A DNA stretch of 52,085 nt from Clostridium algidicarnis DSM 15099 (GTDB lineage Bacteria; Bacillota; Clostridia; Clostridiales; Clostridiaceae). This document shows, one piece after another, positions 1-9,291 of this stretch (positions are counted from its first letter, which is position 1; each line of letters begins with the position of its first letter). The notes beneath the pieces were generated by a model that was not told the DNA's origin, made no database searches, and worked only from the letters and a program-made list of their open reading frames with translations. The stretch is taken from NCBI RefSeq assembly GCF_002934235.1, contig NZ_PTIS01000019.1, forward strand, positions 1 through 52,085, written 5' to 3'. The position numbers and the translations under genes were made by a program.

Positions 1-171
1 CGTGAAATACCTTTATCCGCTTCCGCGGTTAATAAAAAGGGTACGAAATCTAAAGAATATAAGATACATACCGCACCTATTCCTTATAGTGGAGCTGCGG
101 TTACCTTGGGAAGAAAAGTAATACAAAAACTTTGTGGATTAAAAGGATTTAGAGATCTTAGTTACAATTAA
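1..171 (+). CDS. C-terminal end of an unidentified protein (partial)
   Basis: An open frame runs from the first base of the window to a TAA at 169-171, giving the last 56 residues of a protein that begins outside. The tail is basic and ends in KGFRDLSYN. I do not recognise the family. The frame has no internal stop and has codon use like the neighbouring genes, so it is probably real coding sequence. It is followed by about 500 bases without a gene before murA, so it is probably not in the murA operon. Confidence 0.55.
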   Translation, partial: REIPLSASAVNKKGTKSKEYKIHTAPIPYSGAAVTLGRKVIQKLCGLKGFRDLSYN

Positions 172-683
172 GAATAAAAATGGGTAGGGTAAATTATAAA
201 TACCTCATGTAAAATAATGGATGATAAATTAAATAAAATAGTTGCCCACTTTTACTTGACTCAAACAACTTGTAAAATGTGCTTGTATTATTCAATAGTT
301 ATAGGTAAAATATATTTTATATAAATTTAAACTAAGGTGATACTATTTTTATATCATTTCGAAAAGGGTATTAATCTTATAACAACTTATGCTATAATAA
401 AAGTTATGAAATTAAAATAAATTTAAATACGACATAATAAATATAATATAGATATTTAAGTGAAATTAAATAGATTTTTATAGACATTTAGAGCATAAAT
501 TTAGTTGAATTTTGGAGATAAATTAGACCATAAATAATAAATGTCATTATATAACTTAAAAATTAAGACTTATAAAAATTTAGTGATGAAAATAGGATTA
601 TATTAATTGAAATTAACTTATTAAAAATAAATTTAGAATTTTGCGAGAAGTTCATATAAAAATGATAAATAAGGGTGAAATAT
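172..683. other. Intergenic region upstream of murA
   Basis: About 510 bases of very AT-rich DNA separate the upstream gene tail from murA. I see no convincing gene, RNA or terminator here. The only clear signal is the candidate promoter near 393-398. A run of short AT-rich stretches from 420 to 660 would form a long murA leader if that promoter is used. Confidence 0.5.
370..398 (+). promoter_or_regulatory. Candidate extended -10 promoter for murA
   Basis: TATAAT at 393-398 is preceded by TG at 390-391, which makes a perfect extended -10 (TGCTATAAT). The -35 region around 370-375 is weak, as is common when the TG extension is present. It would give a leader of about 280 nt before murA. This is pattern recognition only. 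Confidence 0.4.
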
Positions 684-1946
684 ATGGAAAAATTAGTAGT
701 ACACGGAGGAAATAGGCTTTTTGGAGATATTGACATAAGCGGAGCAAAGAATGCAGCAGTAGCAATAATACCAGCGGCTTTAATGGCTAGCGAGGGAACT
801 TGCCACATTGATAATATACCTAGTATTGAGGATGTCCACTGTTTAGAGAGAATAACAAAGTCTTTAGGATGTAAGATAAAAACTAATGTTAACTCATTAG
901 ATATAGATAGTTCGGAAATAACTAATTTAGATGCTTGTACTGAAGATGTAAGAAGGATGAGAGCATCTTATTACTTTATTGGGGCATTACTTGGAAGGTT
1001 CAAAAAAGCAAGAGTAGAACTTCCAGGCGGCTGTCCTATAGGCGTGAGGCCTATAGACCAGCATATAAAAGGATTTGAGGCTCTTGGAGCTACGGTTAAG
1101 ATAGAACATGGGGCTGTAAATATAAAAGCAGATAGGCTAATAGGCACAAATATATTTTTTGACGTTGTAAGTGTTGGGGCTACTATAAATGTTATGTTAG
1201 CAGCTACACTGGCAGAGGGAGTAACAACACTTGAAAATGCCGCAAGAGAGCCTCATGTAGTAGATGTAGCCAACTTTTTAAACTCTATGGGTGCAAACGT
1301 TAAGGGAGCGGGGACAGATATAATAAGAATTACTGGAGTAGAGAAGTTATATGGATGTAGCTATAGTGTTATTCCAGACCAGATAGAAGCTGGAACATTT
1401 ATGATTGCAGCTGCAGCAACTGGTGGGGAGATAACAGTTAAAAATGTTATACCGAAACATCTAGAATCCATATCAGCAAAACTAATAGAAATGGGAGCAG
1501 AAGTTATAGAACAAGATGATTCTGTAACAGTAAGATCCACTGGGAGATTAAAGGGTGTAAACATTAAAACTAATCCATACCCAGGGTTTCCAACAGATGT
1601 TCAACAACCTATGAGTACATTACTTTGTGTTGCTGAAGGAAGAAGCATAGTTAATGAAAGCATTTGGGAGAGTAGATTCAAACATGTAGATGAGCTTAAA
1701 AAGATGGGTGCAGATGTAAAGGTTGAAGGTCGGACAGCTATAATAGAAGGTAAGGAAAAACTTACAGGAGCTATAGTTAAGGCTACAGATTTAAGAGCTG
1801 GAGCAGCTATGGTTATAGCGGGATTACTTGCTGAAGGAAGAACTGAGATACATAGCATAGAACATATAGATAGGGGATATCCTGATATAGAAGTTAAATT
1901 TCAAAAATTAGGTGCAAAAATATATAGAGAAAGTATAAAGGAATAA
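684..1946 (+). CDS. murA: UDP-N-acetylglucosamine 1-carboxyvinyltransferase
   Basis: MurA carries out the first committed step of peptidoglycan synthesis, moving enolpyruvate from PEP to UDP-GlcNAc in the cytoplasm. The 420-residue protein has the family's usual length and its landmarks: the N-terminal SGAKNAA segment and the PGGCPIG loop with the active-site cysteine that is the target of fosfomycin, so the enzyme should be fosfomycin-sensitive. The ATG at 684 is chosen over the GTG at 675 because AAGGGTG lies at a good distance before it and the family normally begins close to the ...KLVVHGG segment. It is followed after 35 bases by walJ in the same direction. Confidence 0.95.
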   Translation: MEKLVVHGGNRLFGDIDISGAKNAAVAIIPAALMASEGTCHIDNIPSIEDVHCLERITKSLGCKIKTNVNSLDIDSSEITNLDACTEDVRRMRASYYFIGALLGRFKKARVELPGGCPIGVRPIDQHIKGFEALGATVKIEHGAVNIKADRLIGTNIFFDVVSVGATINVMLAATLAEGVTTLENAAREPHVVDVANFLNSMGANVKGAGTDIIRITGVEKLYGCSYSVIPDQIEAGTFMIAAAATGGEITVKNVIPKHLESISAKLIEMGAEVIEQDDSVTVRSTGRLKGVNIKTNPYPGFPTDVQQPMSTLLCVAEGRSIVNESIWESRFKHVDELKKMGADVKVEGRTAIIEGKEKLTGAIVKATDLRAGAAMVIAGLLAEGRTEIHSIEHIDRGYPDIEVKFQKLGAKIYRESIKE

Positions 1947-1981
1947 TAAATATCTCTATAAGGTAGTTTGGAGGAATATAT

Positions 1982-2767
1982 ATGATATTTTGTTCCTTAT
2001 ATAGTGGAAGCAGCGGGAACAGTATATTTGTGTCATCAGAAAAGTCAAAGATACTTATAGATGCGGGGTTACCAGGTAAAAGTATAGATGCCGCACTAAA
2101 AGAGATAGATGAAAGCCCAACAGAATTAGATGCTATATTTGTTACACATGAACATTTAGATCATGTAAAAGGTATTGGGGTTATGTCAAGAAAATACGAT
2201 ATACCAATATATGCAAATAAAGACACATGGGAAGGTATGGCCAAAACTGTAGGAAAGATAAAAGACTGTAACATTAAAGTTATTGATAGTAGTGTAACAA
2301 ATATAAAGGATATGGATATTATAAACTATCCTATACCTCATGATGCTGCAAGTCCTTTAGGATATTCAATTTATTCATTAGGGAAAAAAGTTAGTATTAC
2401 TACTGATTTTGGGTATCTTACAGCTGATATAAAAAGAAATATAGAAGATTCGGATGTTATATTATTAGAAAGTAATCATGATGTAGAAATGTTAAAGTTT
2501 GGACCCTATCCTTATAGCTTAAAGCGCAGGATTTTAAGTGATATAGGACATTTGTCCAACGATGATTGTGGAACTGCTATAGTAGACATGATGAACGATA
2601 AATATAAAAGAATAATATTAGGTCATTTAAGCAATACTAATAACTATCCAGAGTTAGCATATGAAACTGTCATAAGTGTTTTAAGAGAAAATAATATTGA
2701 GCTTAAAAAGGATATAGCTGTACAAATGGCAAGTAGAAAAGGTCCAAGCAGCTATATGAAAGTATGA
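1982..2767 (+). CDS. walJ: Metallo-beta-lactamase-fold hydrolase, WalJ/YycJ family
   Basis: The 261-residue protein begins with the SGSSGNS segment typical of YycJ/WalJ and has the metal-binding HEHLDH motif around residues 57-62, with further His and Asp ligands downstream (PHDA, TTDFG, ESNHD, GHLSN). WalJ proteins are thought to act as exonuclease-like metallohydrolases linked to replication or cell-wall control. GGAGG lies just before the ATG. The gene follows murA and precedes a GerMN lipoprotein; in many Firmicutes walJ sits near rlmH, as it does here. No walRK genes are inside this window. Confidence 0.88.
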   Translation: MIFCSLYSGSSGNSIFVSSEKSKILIDAGLPGKSIDAALKEIDESPTELDAIFVTHEHLDHVKGIGVMSRKYDIPIYANKDTWEGMAKTVGKIKDCNIKVIDSSVTNIKDMDIINYPIPHDAASPLGYSIYSLGKKVSITTDFGYLTADIKRNIEDSDVILLESNHDVEMLKFGPYPYSLKRRILSDIGHLSNDDCGTAIVDMMNDKYKRIILGHLSNTNNYPELAYETVISVLRENNIELKKDIAVQMASRKGPSSYMKV

Positions 2768-2810
2768 TTCGACAAACACTAGTCTTATTAATATTTAGAG
2801 GAAGGTATAT

Positions 2811-3374
2811 ATGGATAAAAGATTTAAAAGTGCTTTAAGCATAGGGCTTTGCTTTTTAGCTTTGACTACAGTAGCTTGTTCTAAGAAAGATAAAATAAGC
2901 ATAAACAATAAAGAAAAGTTTAAAAACATTCAGCTACCAGCAGAAAAACAAGACAATATTGAGTTGGATATTTATTTTGATGCATCTAAAGATGCTTCAA
3001 AGATAGAAATAGCCAAAGAAGAGGTTTTAATTCCAAAGGAAGAAGTAATAGGGCAGTTAATAATAGATTCTTTAGTAAAAGGACCTTCTATTAATGGTAA
3101 GTTAAAACCTGTATTACCTAAAGAAACTAGGCTTTTAAGCTTTTCAATTAAAGATAACATAGCCTTTGTAAATCTTAGCAAAGAGGCTTTAATAACTATG
3201 ACACCTGCAAAAGAGGAATCAGTTTTAACAAGCATAGTGGCATCTCTTGAGCAAATTCCATCTGTATCTAAAGTAAAGATACTTATAGAAAGCAAAGATG
3301 TTGAAACATTAGGAGGAAATTTTGATATTTCAAAACCTTTTAAAAGAGATGAAATAGGTCTTCTTAAAAGATAA
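2811..3374 (+). CDS. GerMN-domain lipoprotein
   Basis: The 187-residue protein has an N-terminal lipoprotein signal with a hydrophobic core and a cysteine at position 23 (TTVAC), so it should be exported and lipid-anchored. The rest matches the GerMN domain (roughly residues 75-170), including the segments VIGQLIIDSLVKGP and FVNLSKE. GerMN domains occur in spore germination protein GerM and in sporulation-channel proteins, where they form ring-building folds. A dedicated sporulation role is inferred, since other GerMN lipoproteins are vegetative. RBS GAGGAAGG precedes the ATG. Confidence 0.8.
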   Translation: MDKRFKSALSIGLCFLALTTVACSKKDKISINNKEKFKNIQLPAEKQDNIELDIYFDASKDASKIEIAKEEVLIPKEEVIGQLIIDSLVKGPSINGKLKPVLPKETRLLSFSIKDNIAFVNLSKEALITMTPAKEESVLTSIVASLEQIPSVSKVKILIESKDVETLGGNFDISKPFKRDEIGLLKR

Positions 3375-3538
3375 TAGAGTAATATTAAAATTTATTCTAA
3401 AAATTTAGAGTACAATTAAACTAAAAATAACATTTACTATGAATTTGAAATAAAGTAAAATAAAAGTTACAAAACAATATAAATTATAACTAAATCCTAT
3501 AGGGCAAATATGATTTGTAAAAAGAAGGAGATAATAAA

Positions 3539-4036
3539 ATGAATTTATATAAAAGATGGACAGATATGGTTGTAGAGTATGTTAAACATCACGGAGAAGA
3601 GGCGTTTTGGGATAAATATAGCGATATTGAAAGACGTATTTACATAAAAATACTAGCAAGTCACAAAGATACCTTAAGTACTACTATTTCTGATTTAGCA
3701 AAGGAGTTTGAAACAACTCCAGAATTTGTAATGGGATTTGTAGACGGAATAAATGAAAGTTTAGTACAATCAATAGATTTAGAGACTATAAGTGAAGACA
3801 GTGAAATTGAATTCAAAATAGATTTTGAAAAGTTATACTTCAACATGTTAGATGCAAAAGCGGATTATCTTTATGAACTTTCACAATGGGAAGGTATATT
3901 CTCAAAAGAAAAGAGAACTGAAATACATAAAGCCTGGAAATCATCTAAAACAGTAGTTAATGAAAACAAAGTAGGAAGAAATGATCCCTGTACCTGTGGA
4001 AGCGGAAAAAAATATAAGAAGTGCTGTGGTAAATAG
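3539..4036 (+). CDS. SEC-C metal-binding motif protein
   Basis: The 165-residue protein is mostly helical, acidic and without recognisable catalytic motifs, but ends in a SEC-C zinc motif: [19 protein letters not shown]. The motif is known from the SecA tail and from many small Firmicute proteins, where it binds zinc and helps protein contacts. The body of the protein has no known function that I can name. A strong AAGGAG ribosome site precedes the ATG and an intrinsic terminator follows, so it is probably transcribed alone or as the last gene of the murA unit. Confidence 0.75.
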   Translation: MNLYKRWTDMVVEYVKHHGEEAFWDKYSDIERRIYIKILASHKDTLSTTISDLAKEFETTPEFVMGFVDGINESLVQSIDLETISEDSEIEFKIDFEKLYFNMLDAKADYLYELSQWEGIFSKEKRTEIHKAWKSSKTVVNENKVGRNDPCTCGSGKKYKKCCGK

Positions 4037-4075
4037 TAAAAGGTAGCATTAAATAATATAATTAGTAGATATAAG

Positions 4076-4108
4076 AGGCTTTCGAGTAAACTTTGAAAGC
4101 CTTTTTTT
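4076..4108 (+). terminator. Intrinsic terminator after the SEC-C gene
   Basis: AGGCTTTC and GAAAGCCT form an 8-bp stem with an 11-nt loop followed by seven T residues. It separates the murA-SEC-C unit from rlmH. Confidence 0.85.
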
Positions 4109-4183
4109 AAGTGACATAAGAAAGATTTATAATAATGATAGTACTTGAAAATGAATATAAAATGTTAAGGTAGGAAAAAACTT

Positions 4184-4663
4184 ATGAATATAACTATAAT
4201 ATCTGTAGGAAAAGTAAAAGAAAAGTATTTAAGAGACGCCATAGAAGAATACTCAAAAAGATTAAAAAGGTACTGTAAGCTTGAAATATTAGAAGTTTCC
4301 GACGAGAAGACCCCAGATAATGCATCTGAAAAGGAAGAAATTCAGATAAAGGTAAAAGAAGGAGAGGCTATATTAAGGTATATAAAAGATAACGCCTTTG
4401 TTATTGCATTAGATCTAAAAGGTAAAACAGTATCCTCAGAAGAGCTAGCAAATTTTATATCAGACCTTGGCACAAAAGGTAAGAGTGATTTAGTATTCAT
4501 AATCGGAGGATCTCTTGGACTATCACAAAAGGTTCTAGAAAGAGCAGACTATAAGCTATGCTTCTCAAAGATGACCTTCCCCCACCAACTATTCAGAGTT
4601 ATGTTATTAGAGCAGATATATAGAGGATTTAGGATAATTAAGGGAGAACCGTACCATAAGTAA
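4184..4663 (+). CDS. rlmH: 23S rRNA (pseudouridine-1915-N3) methyltransferase, native copy
   Basis: RlmH is a dimeric SPOUT methyltransferase that methylates pseudouridine 1915 in helix 69 of 23S rRNA on assembled ribosomes. The 159-residue protein has the family length and the SPOUT knot segments FIIGGSLGLS and the C-terminal PHQLFRVMLLEQIYRGF and GEPYHK. It has its own ribosome site (AAGGTAGGA) and sits in the expected walJ neighbourhood, so I take it as the native locus. A second complete copy lies at 14174-14653, exactly 9,990 bases downstream. The proteins differ at two residues (A19V and one K-to-T near residue 124). A 277-bp central block, 4277-4553, is identical between the copies. 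Confidence 0.96.
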   Translation: MNITIISVGKVKEKYLRDAIEEYSKRLKRYCKLEILEVSDEKTPDNASEKEEIQIKVKEGEAILRYIKDNAFVIALDLKGKTVSSEELANFISDLGTKGKSDLVFIIGGSLGLSQKVLERADYKLCFSKMTFPHQLFRVMLLEQIYRGFRIIKGEPYHK

Positions 4664-5081
4664 GCCTCCAAATTTTACATTTGGTTAGGCGAACTTACTC
4701 ATTCGAACGAATGTGAGAAGGAGTTTCCTTAATAGCCTCCAAATTTTACATTTGGTTAGGCGAACTTACTCATTCGAACGAATGTGAGAAGGAGTTTCCT
4801 TAATAGCCTCCAAATTTTACATTTGGTTAGGCGAACTTACTCATTCGAACGAAGTGAGAAGGAGTTACCTTAATAGCCTCCAAATTTCACATTTGGTTAG
4901 GCGCACTTACTCATTCGAACGAAGTGAGAAGGAGTTACCTTAATAGCCTCCAAATTTCACATTTGGTTAGGCGCACTTACTCATTCGAACGAAGTGAGAA
5001 GGAGTTACCTTAATAGCCTCCAAATTTCACATTTGGTTAGGCGCACTTACTCATTTAAGCGAAGTGAGAAGGAGTTACCTT
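4664..5081. repeat. Tandem array 1: six units of 71/70 bp directly after rlmH
   Basis: Units begin at 4664, 4735, 4806, 4876, 4946 and 5016, each with GCCTCCAAAT. The last is cut to 66 bases at CCTT. The array starts at the base after the rlmH stop. Each unit contains a stem of GCCT..CCAAAT paired with ATTTGG..AGGC around a 5-nt loop, a second imperfect stem in ACTCATTCGAACGAA..TGAG, and a small AAGG/CCTT hairpin. Units 1-2 are one variant (AATGTGAG, TTTCC). Units 3-6 are another (AAGTGAG, TTACC), and units 4-6 share further changes (TTCAC loop, GCGCAC). An almost identical array follows the second rlmH. Confidence 0.95.
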
Positions 5082-5236
5082 TAAGGGTGAGGCTTTTATT
5101 AAAATTGGATAAGTAAATTGATATATGTATTATTCGGACAATAGGATTTAATACATTGTAATATATATAATAAGTTAAATTATATATGTTTAAAAATAAT
5201 GCTTATTGTAATATAATTAATGAGAGGTGTTATTAT

Positions 5237-5497
5237 ATGGGGGAATTATGTAAGGTATGTGGTAAATTGTTAAATCGCTCTCAATATAGTAAGGATGGAG
5301 CGTTTAAATCTTGTCCTAATTGTTCAACAGCAAATGGAGAAGAACATGTGTATTATTCATATCCTGAAGATTTTGGGACGACGCCAAAGAGGGCATCAAG
5401 TAATAGACCAGATGGACCACAGAGTCACTGTGAAAGTTGTAGATTTGAAAAATCTAGCTACCCAAGTTCAATATTATGCAGTGAAATAGAAAAATAA
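5237..5497 (+). CDS. Small zinc-ribbon protein beside a restriction-modification system
   Basis: An 86-residue protein starting MGELCKVCGK at an ATG preceded by GAGAGGTG. A longer frame opens at 5186, but that start has no ribosome site. It has three CxxC pairs (CKVC, CPNC, CESC) plus another cysteine near the end, a pattern expected for two zinc-binding knuckles. Between them lies the segment YYSYPEDFGTTPKRAS. I do not know its function. It lies 125 bases before the DNA methyltransferase in the same direction with a terminator-like hairpin between them, so it could be a companion of the restriction system or simply cargo. Confidence 0.65.
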   Translation: MGELCKVCGKLLNRSQYSKDGAFKSCPNCSTANGEEHVYYSYPEDFGTTPKRASSNRPDGPQSHCESCRFEKSSYPSSILCSEIEK

Positions 5498-5510
5498 ACT
5501 TGGTAATATG

Positions 5511-5539
5511 AAGTAACCTTTGATTTTGAAAGGTTACTT
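5511..5539 (+). terminator. Hairpin after the zinc-ribbon gene
   Basis: AAGTAACCTTT and AAAGGTTACTT form an 11-bp perfect stem around GATTTTG. The following bases are only moderately T-rich (TATATTT), so termination may be partial. Confidence 0.6.
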
Positions 5540-5622
5540 ATATTTAATAGAATTTTAAAAACGTATGTTCTTTTGCGCGGATTTGATTTATACTAAAATA
5601 TATAATACTTTGGAGGAATAAT

Positions 5623-6465
5623 ATGAGGAAGAATAAAATAGTGTTAGCAGCACCTGTGTTAAAATGGGTAGGTGGAAAAAGACAATTAATGAGTGAGATA
5701 GAGAATATATTGCCAAAAACATACACCACATATTATGAACCCTTTATAGGTGGTGGAGCAGTATTATTTGAATTACAACCTAATAAAGCTGTTATCAATG
5801 ATGTTAATGGTGAATTAATAAATTTATATAATGTAATTAAGGATGATGTAGAATTATTAATAGAAGATTTAAGAAAGCATGAGAATACATCAGAATATTT
5901 TTATAGAATTAGAGAACAAGATAGAGATAGAAATGAGTATGAAAAGTTATCTAAAATTGAAAAAGCATCAAGAGTAGTTTATTTAAATAAGACATGTTTT
6001 AATGGTTTATTTAGAGTTAATAAGGCAGGTGAATTTAATTCACCATTTGGTAAATATAAAAATCCAAATATAGTTGACGAAGTAACACTTAGAGCTGTAA
6101 GTAAATATTTTAATAAATCAGATATAAAAATTTTAAATTGTGATTTTGAACAGAGTTTAAAGAATATAAGAAAAGGGTCTTTTGTGTATTTAGACCCACC
6201 ATATGATCCAGTTTCGAGTAGTGCGAATTTTACAGGATATGATAAGGGTGGATTTAATAGAGATGAACAAATAAGATTAAAAAAACTATGTGATAAGTTA
6301 GATAAAAAGGGAGTTAAATTTTTATTATCAAACTCTGCAACGGACTTTATTAAGGAGTTATATAAAGATTATAATATAAAAATAGTTAAAGCTAAGAGAG
6401 CCATAAATTCAAATGGTAATTCAAGAGGGGAAGTAGATGAGGTTTTGGTGAGAAATTATGAGTAA
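5623..6465 (+). CDS. DNA adenine methyltransferase, D12 (Dam/DpnM) class
   Basis: This 280-residue enzyme should transfer a methyl group from S-adenosylmethionine to N6 of adenine in a short target and protect it from the nuclease encoded next. It has the D12-class order of motifs: KWVGGKRQ (residues 14-21), the SAM-binding PFIGGGA (40-46) and the catalytic DPPY at 191-194. D12 enzymes often recognise GATC, but the target cannot be read from the sequence here. GGAGG lies before the ATG. Its last eight bases overlap the start of the endonuclease gene, so the two are translationally coupled. Confidence 0.9.
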   Translation: MRKNKIVLAAPVLKWVGGKRQLMSEIENILPKTYTTYYEPFIGGGAVLFELQPNKAVINDVNGELINLYNVIKDDVELLIEDLRKHENTSEYFYRIREQDRDRNEYEKLSKIEKASRVVYLNKTCFNGLFRVNKAGEFNSPFGKYKNPNIVDEVTLRAVSKYFNKSDIKILNCDFEQSLKNIRKGSFVYLDPPYDPVSSSANFTGYDKGGFNRDEQIRLKKLCDKLDKKGVKFLLSNSATDFIKELYKDYNIKIVKAKRAINSNGNSRGEVDEVLVRNYE

Positions 6466-7747
6466 AAGTAAAAATGATATTGCATGGGAAAAACTATTTA
6501 GTCAGCATAATATAATTGCTGAAATTCATGAAAATGGAAAATTTGAAATATCAGCAAAGCAAATAAATGAGGTAAGAGAAGCTAGATTAATGACTAAGTT
6601 TGACCACAAGGTAAATTTACCTAAAATATTCGCAGATAATAAGCTATCAATCTTACCTATTACAAGAGGTAATTATGTAATATCCAAATTTCAAGCATAT
6701 AGTAAATTTGAGAATATAAATTCGGAAATTGTAAGAGTACAATTTCCGGAATATATTACAAGTATAGATTATGAAAATATAACGAGTGAAGCTATGGCTA
6801 TTAATTGTGCTTATGTATCTGGAATAATACACGATTTTGTAGAAGATGAAGAATTGGTTCCGACTGTTAATGGAAGAATGAGTTCAGATAGATTTAAATT
6901 CAAAATTAAAAATATTGATATGAATAATAAAATGGATATTGAAGTTATAAATTCTCAGATAGAGATTGATGGTGGGTATGAAGGTGTTGAAACATTAAGT
7001 TTAATAGAAGCAAAAAATTCAATATCAGATGATTTTATTATAAGACAATTATATTATCCATATAGATTATGGAGTAGTAAAATAGAGAAAAAAGTAAAGC
7101 CGATATTTATGGTATATTCAAATGGTATATATAGTTTTTATGAATATAAATTTGAAGATGGTGAAAATTATAATTCATTAAAACTTGTAAAGCAAAAAAA
7201 TTATATAATTGAAAATGTAGATATATCACTGCAAGATATCTTGGATATATTTAACAACACAAAAATTGTAGACGAGCCTAAAATATCATTTCCTCAAGCA
7301 GACAGTTTTAGTAGAGTTATTAATTTATGTGAGTTGCTATATAAAAATGAAATGAGCAAAGAAGAAATAACAGTAAATTATGATTTTAATCCAAGGCAAA
7401 CAAATTACTATACTGATGCAGGAAGGTATTTGGGACTTATTGATAAAAAAAGGCAAGATGGAGTTGTTAAATTTTTTTTGACAACAGAAGGTAAAAAACT
7501 ATTTAAACTAAGATATAAAGATAGGCAGTTAAAATATGTAGAATTAATATTTAAACATAAGCCTTTTAGAGGATGTTTTAATAAATGCTTACATACTAGT
7601 GAAATTCCTAATAAGAAAGAAGTTATTAGGATAATGGAAGAATCAGAAGTATATAATGTACAAGCTGAAAGTACTTATGAAAGAAGAGCTTCAACAATCA
7701 CTGGGTGGGTTAATTGGATAATAGATTTAACTAAAAGAGTGTCTTAA
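6458..7747 (+). CDS. Type II restriction endonuclease, PD-(D/E)xK fold (inferred)
   Basis: The 429-residue protein overlaps the methyltransferase by eight bases, the classic arrangement of a type II pair. Residues 165-190 contain a plausible PD-(D/E)xK nuclease core: D171, then E184-A-K186 in SLIEAKN, followed by a helix with RQLYYPYRLW. The C-terminal third (about 280-429) looks like winged-helix segments that may read DNA. Its identity as the cognate nuclease rests on context plus this motif; I cannot name a characterised homologue or its target. The frame is intact, so the system may be active. Confidence 0.75.
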   Translation: MSKSKNDIAWEKLFSQHNIIAEIHENGKFEISAKQINEVREARLMTKFDHKVNLPKIFADNKLSILPITRGNYVISKFQAYSKFENINSEIVRVQFPEYITSIDYENITSEAMAINCAYVSGIIHDFVEDEELVPTVNGRMSSDRFKFKIKNIDMNNKMDIEVINSQIEIDGGYEGVETLSLIEAKNSISDDFIIRQLYYPYRLWSSKIEKKVKPIFMVYSNGIYSFYEYKFEDGENYNSLKLVKQKNYIIENVDISLQDILDIFNNTKIVDEPKISFPQADSFSRVINLCELLYKNEMSKEEITVNYDFNPRQTNYYTDAGRYLGLIDKKRQDGVVKFFLTTEGKKLFKLRYKDRQLKYVELIFKHKPFRGCFNKCLHTSEIPNKKEVIRIMEESEVYNVQAESTYERRASTITGWVNWIIDLTKRVS

Positions 7748-7842
7748 TATGATTATAAATATATATTATAGAATAAGAAGTGAATCTCCTACTTATATTT
7801 AAGTGTAGATGGAAGATTTTATATTTTATAGGAGAGATTAAG

Positions 7843-8205
7843 ATGATAGAAACAGCATATTTAACAGAAAAGCAAGTTTTGAAAATTATACCACAGGAGG
7901 TACATGAAACTACACAAGGGATATTGCAGATACTAGATTCGGAATATGGATCACAGAGAAACAAATATGAGGATGCTGGTGGCTAGGTGATAGTTGTAGA
8001 AAGGAAAGAGGAGCTTAAAGAAATAAAGGATAAAATCTACTTCGATTGTGATGATGTTATGGCTGAATATATAGACAAAAAGGTTTGTTGTAATGGTGAA
8101 ACTTACACAAGTTCCTTAGTGGTCTGCAGTAATGACTAAGGTATATCACTAATAATTCCAATTGAATTAACACCACAAAATCTTAAAGAACATATGATTG
8201 ATTAA
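7843..8205 (+). pseudogene. Broken gene for a small acidic protein of unknown family
   Basis: From an ATG with a GGAGAG ribosome site, one frame of 121 codons runs to TAA at 8203-8205 but is interrupted by TAG at 7984-7986 and TAA at 8137-8139. The three stretches read as one protein: MIETAYLTEKQ..., VIVVERKEELKEIKDK..., GISLIIPIELTPQNLK. The constant frame and protein-like sequence across both stops show recent decay by point mutation. I do not recognise a function. It follows the restriction gene in the same direction. Readthrough of both stops is possible but unlikely. Confidence 0.7.
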
Positions 8206-8282
8206 TAAACCTTAATTGCCAATGAAACAGTAATTAAGTCTTTTAACTATTACTGTGGTAAGAAAAAACACCTTAAGAAATT

Positions 8283-8878
8283 AAAATATCGGCACTACTA
8301 TCAATCTCCCAGTAACCAAATTCTTCACGATTATTTATGTGACGTGGACGTTCTTCAATACTTTTACCAAATTTTTTCTTATGCTTTTGACCATTGTTGG
8401 CTTAGTATTCCTACGTAGCTTCATTGGTAAGTCTGCATTTTTAACAAGCAGTAACCCAAGAACAATATAGTTATATAAAGTTTTAGTGCAGACCATTTGA
8501 AAATGCTCAAACTGATCAGTTTGAAGCGCATTGCCTACACAAGCATCAGGTGACCATGAATCATGCTTTATCTTAGCTACAGCAGTTAATGAATTCAGAG
8601 CATTCTAAACGCTTAAATGTACGACATGAATTAAGACGATGTTTTTTATAAACGGCTTCGCCTGTATCTGCAAGGTAAATCTCAATACATTTTCCTTGTT
8701 TAATTTGAGTAGTAGTACCACGTCGTATTTCATTTAGAACAGTATTTATAGGACGATTAAGTTCTGTAGCTATCCTATATGCTGAAAACCCATCTTTAAG
8801 ACGAAGTTAAATAGTCATGCGCTCTTCAAAATTCAAGTGTTTATTTTGCGTGATTCCGTGTATGTTTTTCTTTTGCGA
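8283..8878 (-). pseudogene. Degenerate IS30-family transposase
   Basis: On the minus strand, pieces of an IS30 transposase can be read in order: the N-terminal NKHLNFEERMTI followed by an in-frame stop and LRLKDGFSAYRIATELNRPI (helix-turn-helix), then IYLADTGEAVYKKHR, LPMKLRRNTKPT and SIEERPRHINNR with EFGYWEIDS (start of the DDE core). Several stops and frame changes are present and the catalytic C-terminal half is missing. It is a dead remnant. No terminal inverted repeats could be assigned. Confidence 0.8.
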
Positions 8879-9000
8879 TTAAATCATAACACAGAATAAT
8901 CCACTATGGATTTTTTTATTGATTCAATTTCATTTTACAACAAGTCGCTAATTAAAATTACAATTCCAGAAGAAAAAAATCTTTGTTATAATTAATTATA

Positions 9001-9153
9001 AATAAGATAACTATAAAAAATAAGAAAGATATAGAATTTATAGAGCTTCACTTTGATGAAAAGGTACAGAAATATTTTATAAATAATAAAGAAGGGGAAT
9101 CTCCAGATGATGGCGATTGCCATTCTTTTATTTTGTTTACAATTAGGGTATAA
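9001..9153 (+). pseudogene. Possible gene remnant, C-terminal fragment
   Basis: An open stretch of about 50 codons without a usable start codon ends at TAA 9151-9153. It reads KKDIEFIELHFDEKVQKYF and then GESPDDGDCHSF, which looks like protein rather than chance translation. A further short peptide-like stretch (LIKITIPEEKNLCYN) lies just before it in another frame. I cannot assign a family. The rest of 8879-9273 holds nothing else I can support apart from AT-rich DNA leading to the parA ribosome site. Confidence 0.3.
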
Positions 9154-9291
9154 TGTACGTAAATCTAATAATATAAATTTAATTGGATATTGAGGAATCA
9201 TTGTTTTAATGAATACTAAATACTATACAAAAAAATTTTGGTTTATAAATTGAGATAAAAATACAATGAGGATATGAAGGGGGATTTAAAG

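Noticed and set aside
1361-1858. Minus-strand open frames opposite murA
   Set aside because: They are antisense shadows of a clear gene, with no ribosome sites and no protein-like sequence.
4664-5081. CRISPR array
   Set aside because: The units are tandem without unique spacers, each about 70 bases and nearly identical throughout, and no cas gene is in the window.
4664-5081. Peptide encoded by reading on from rlmH through the repeat
   Set aside because: rlmH has a normal stop, the 71-base period changes frame at each unit, and no start codon with ribosome site is present.
5560-5600. LexA-type box before the methyltransferase (GTTC near 5567)
   Set aside because: Only one half-site is present, with no matching GAAC at the right distance.
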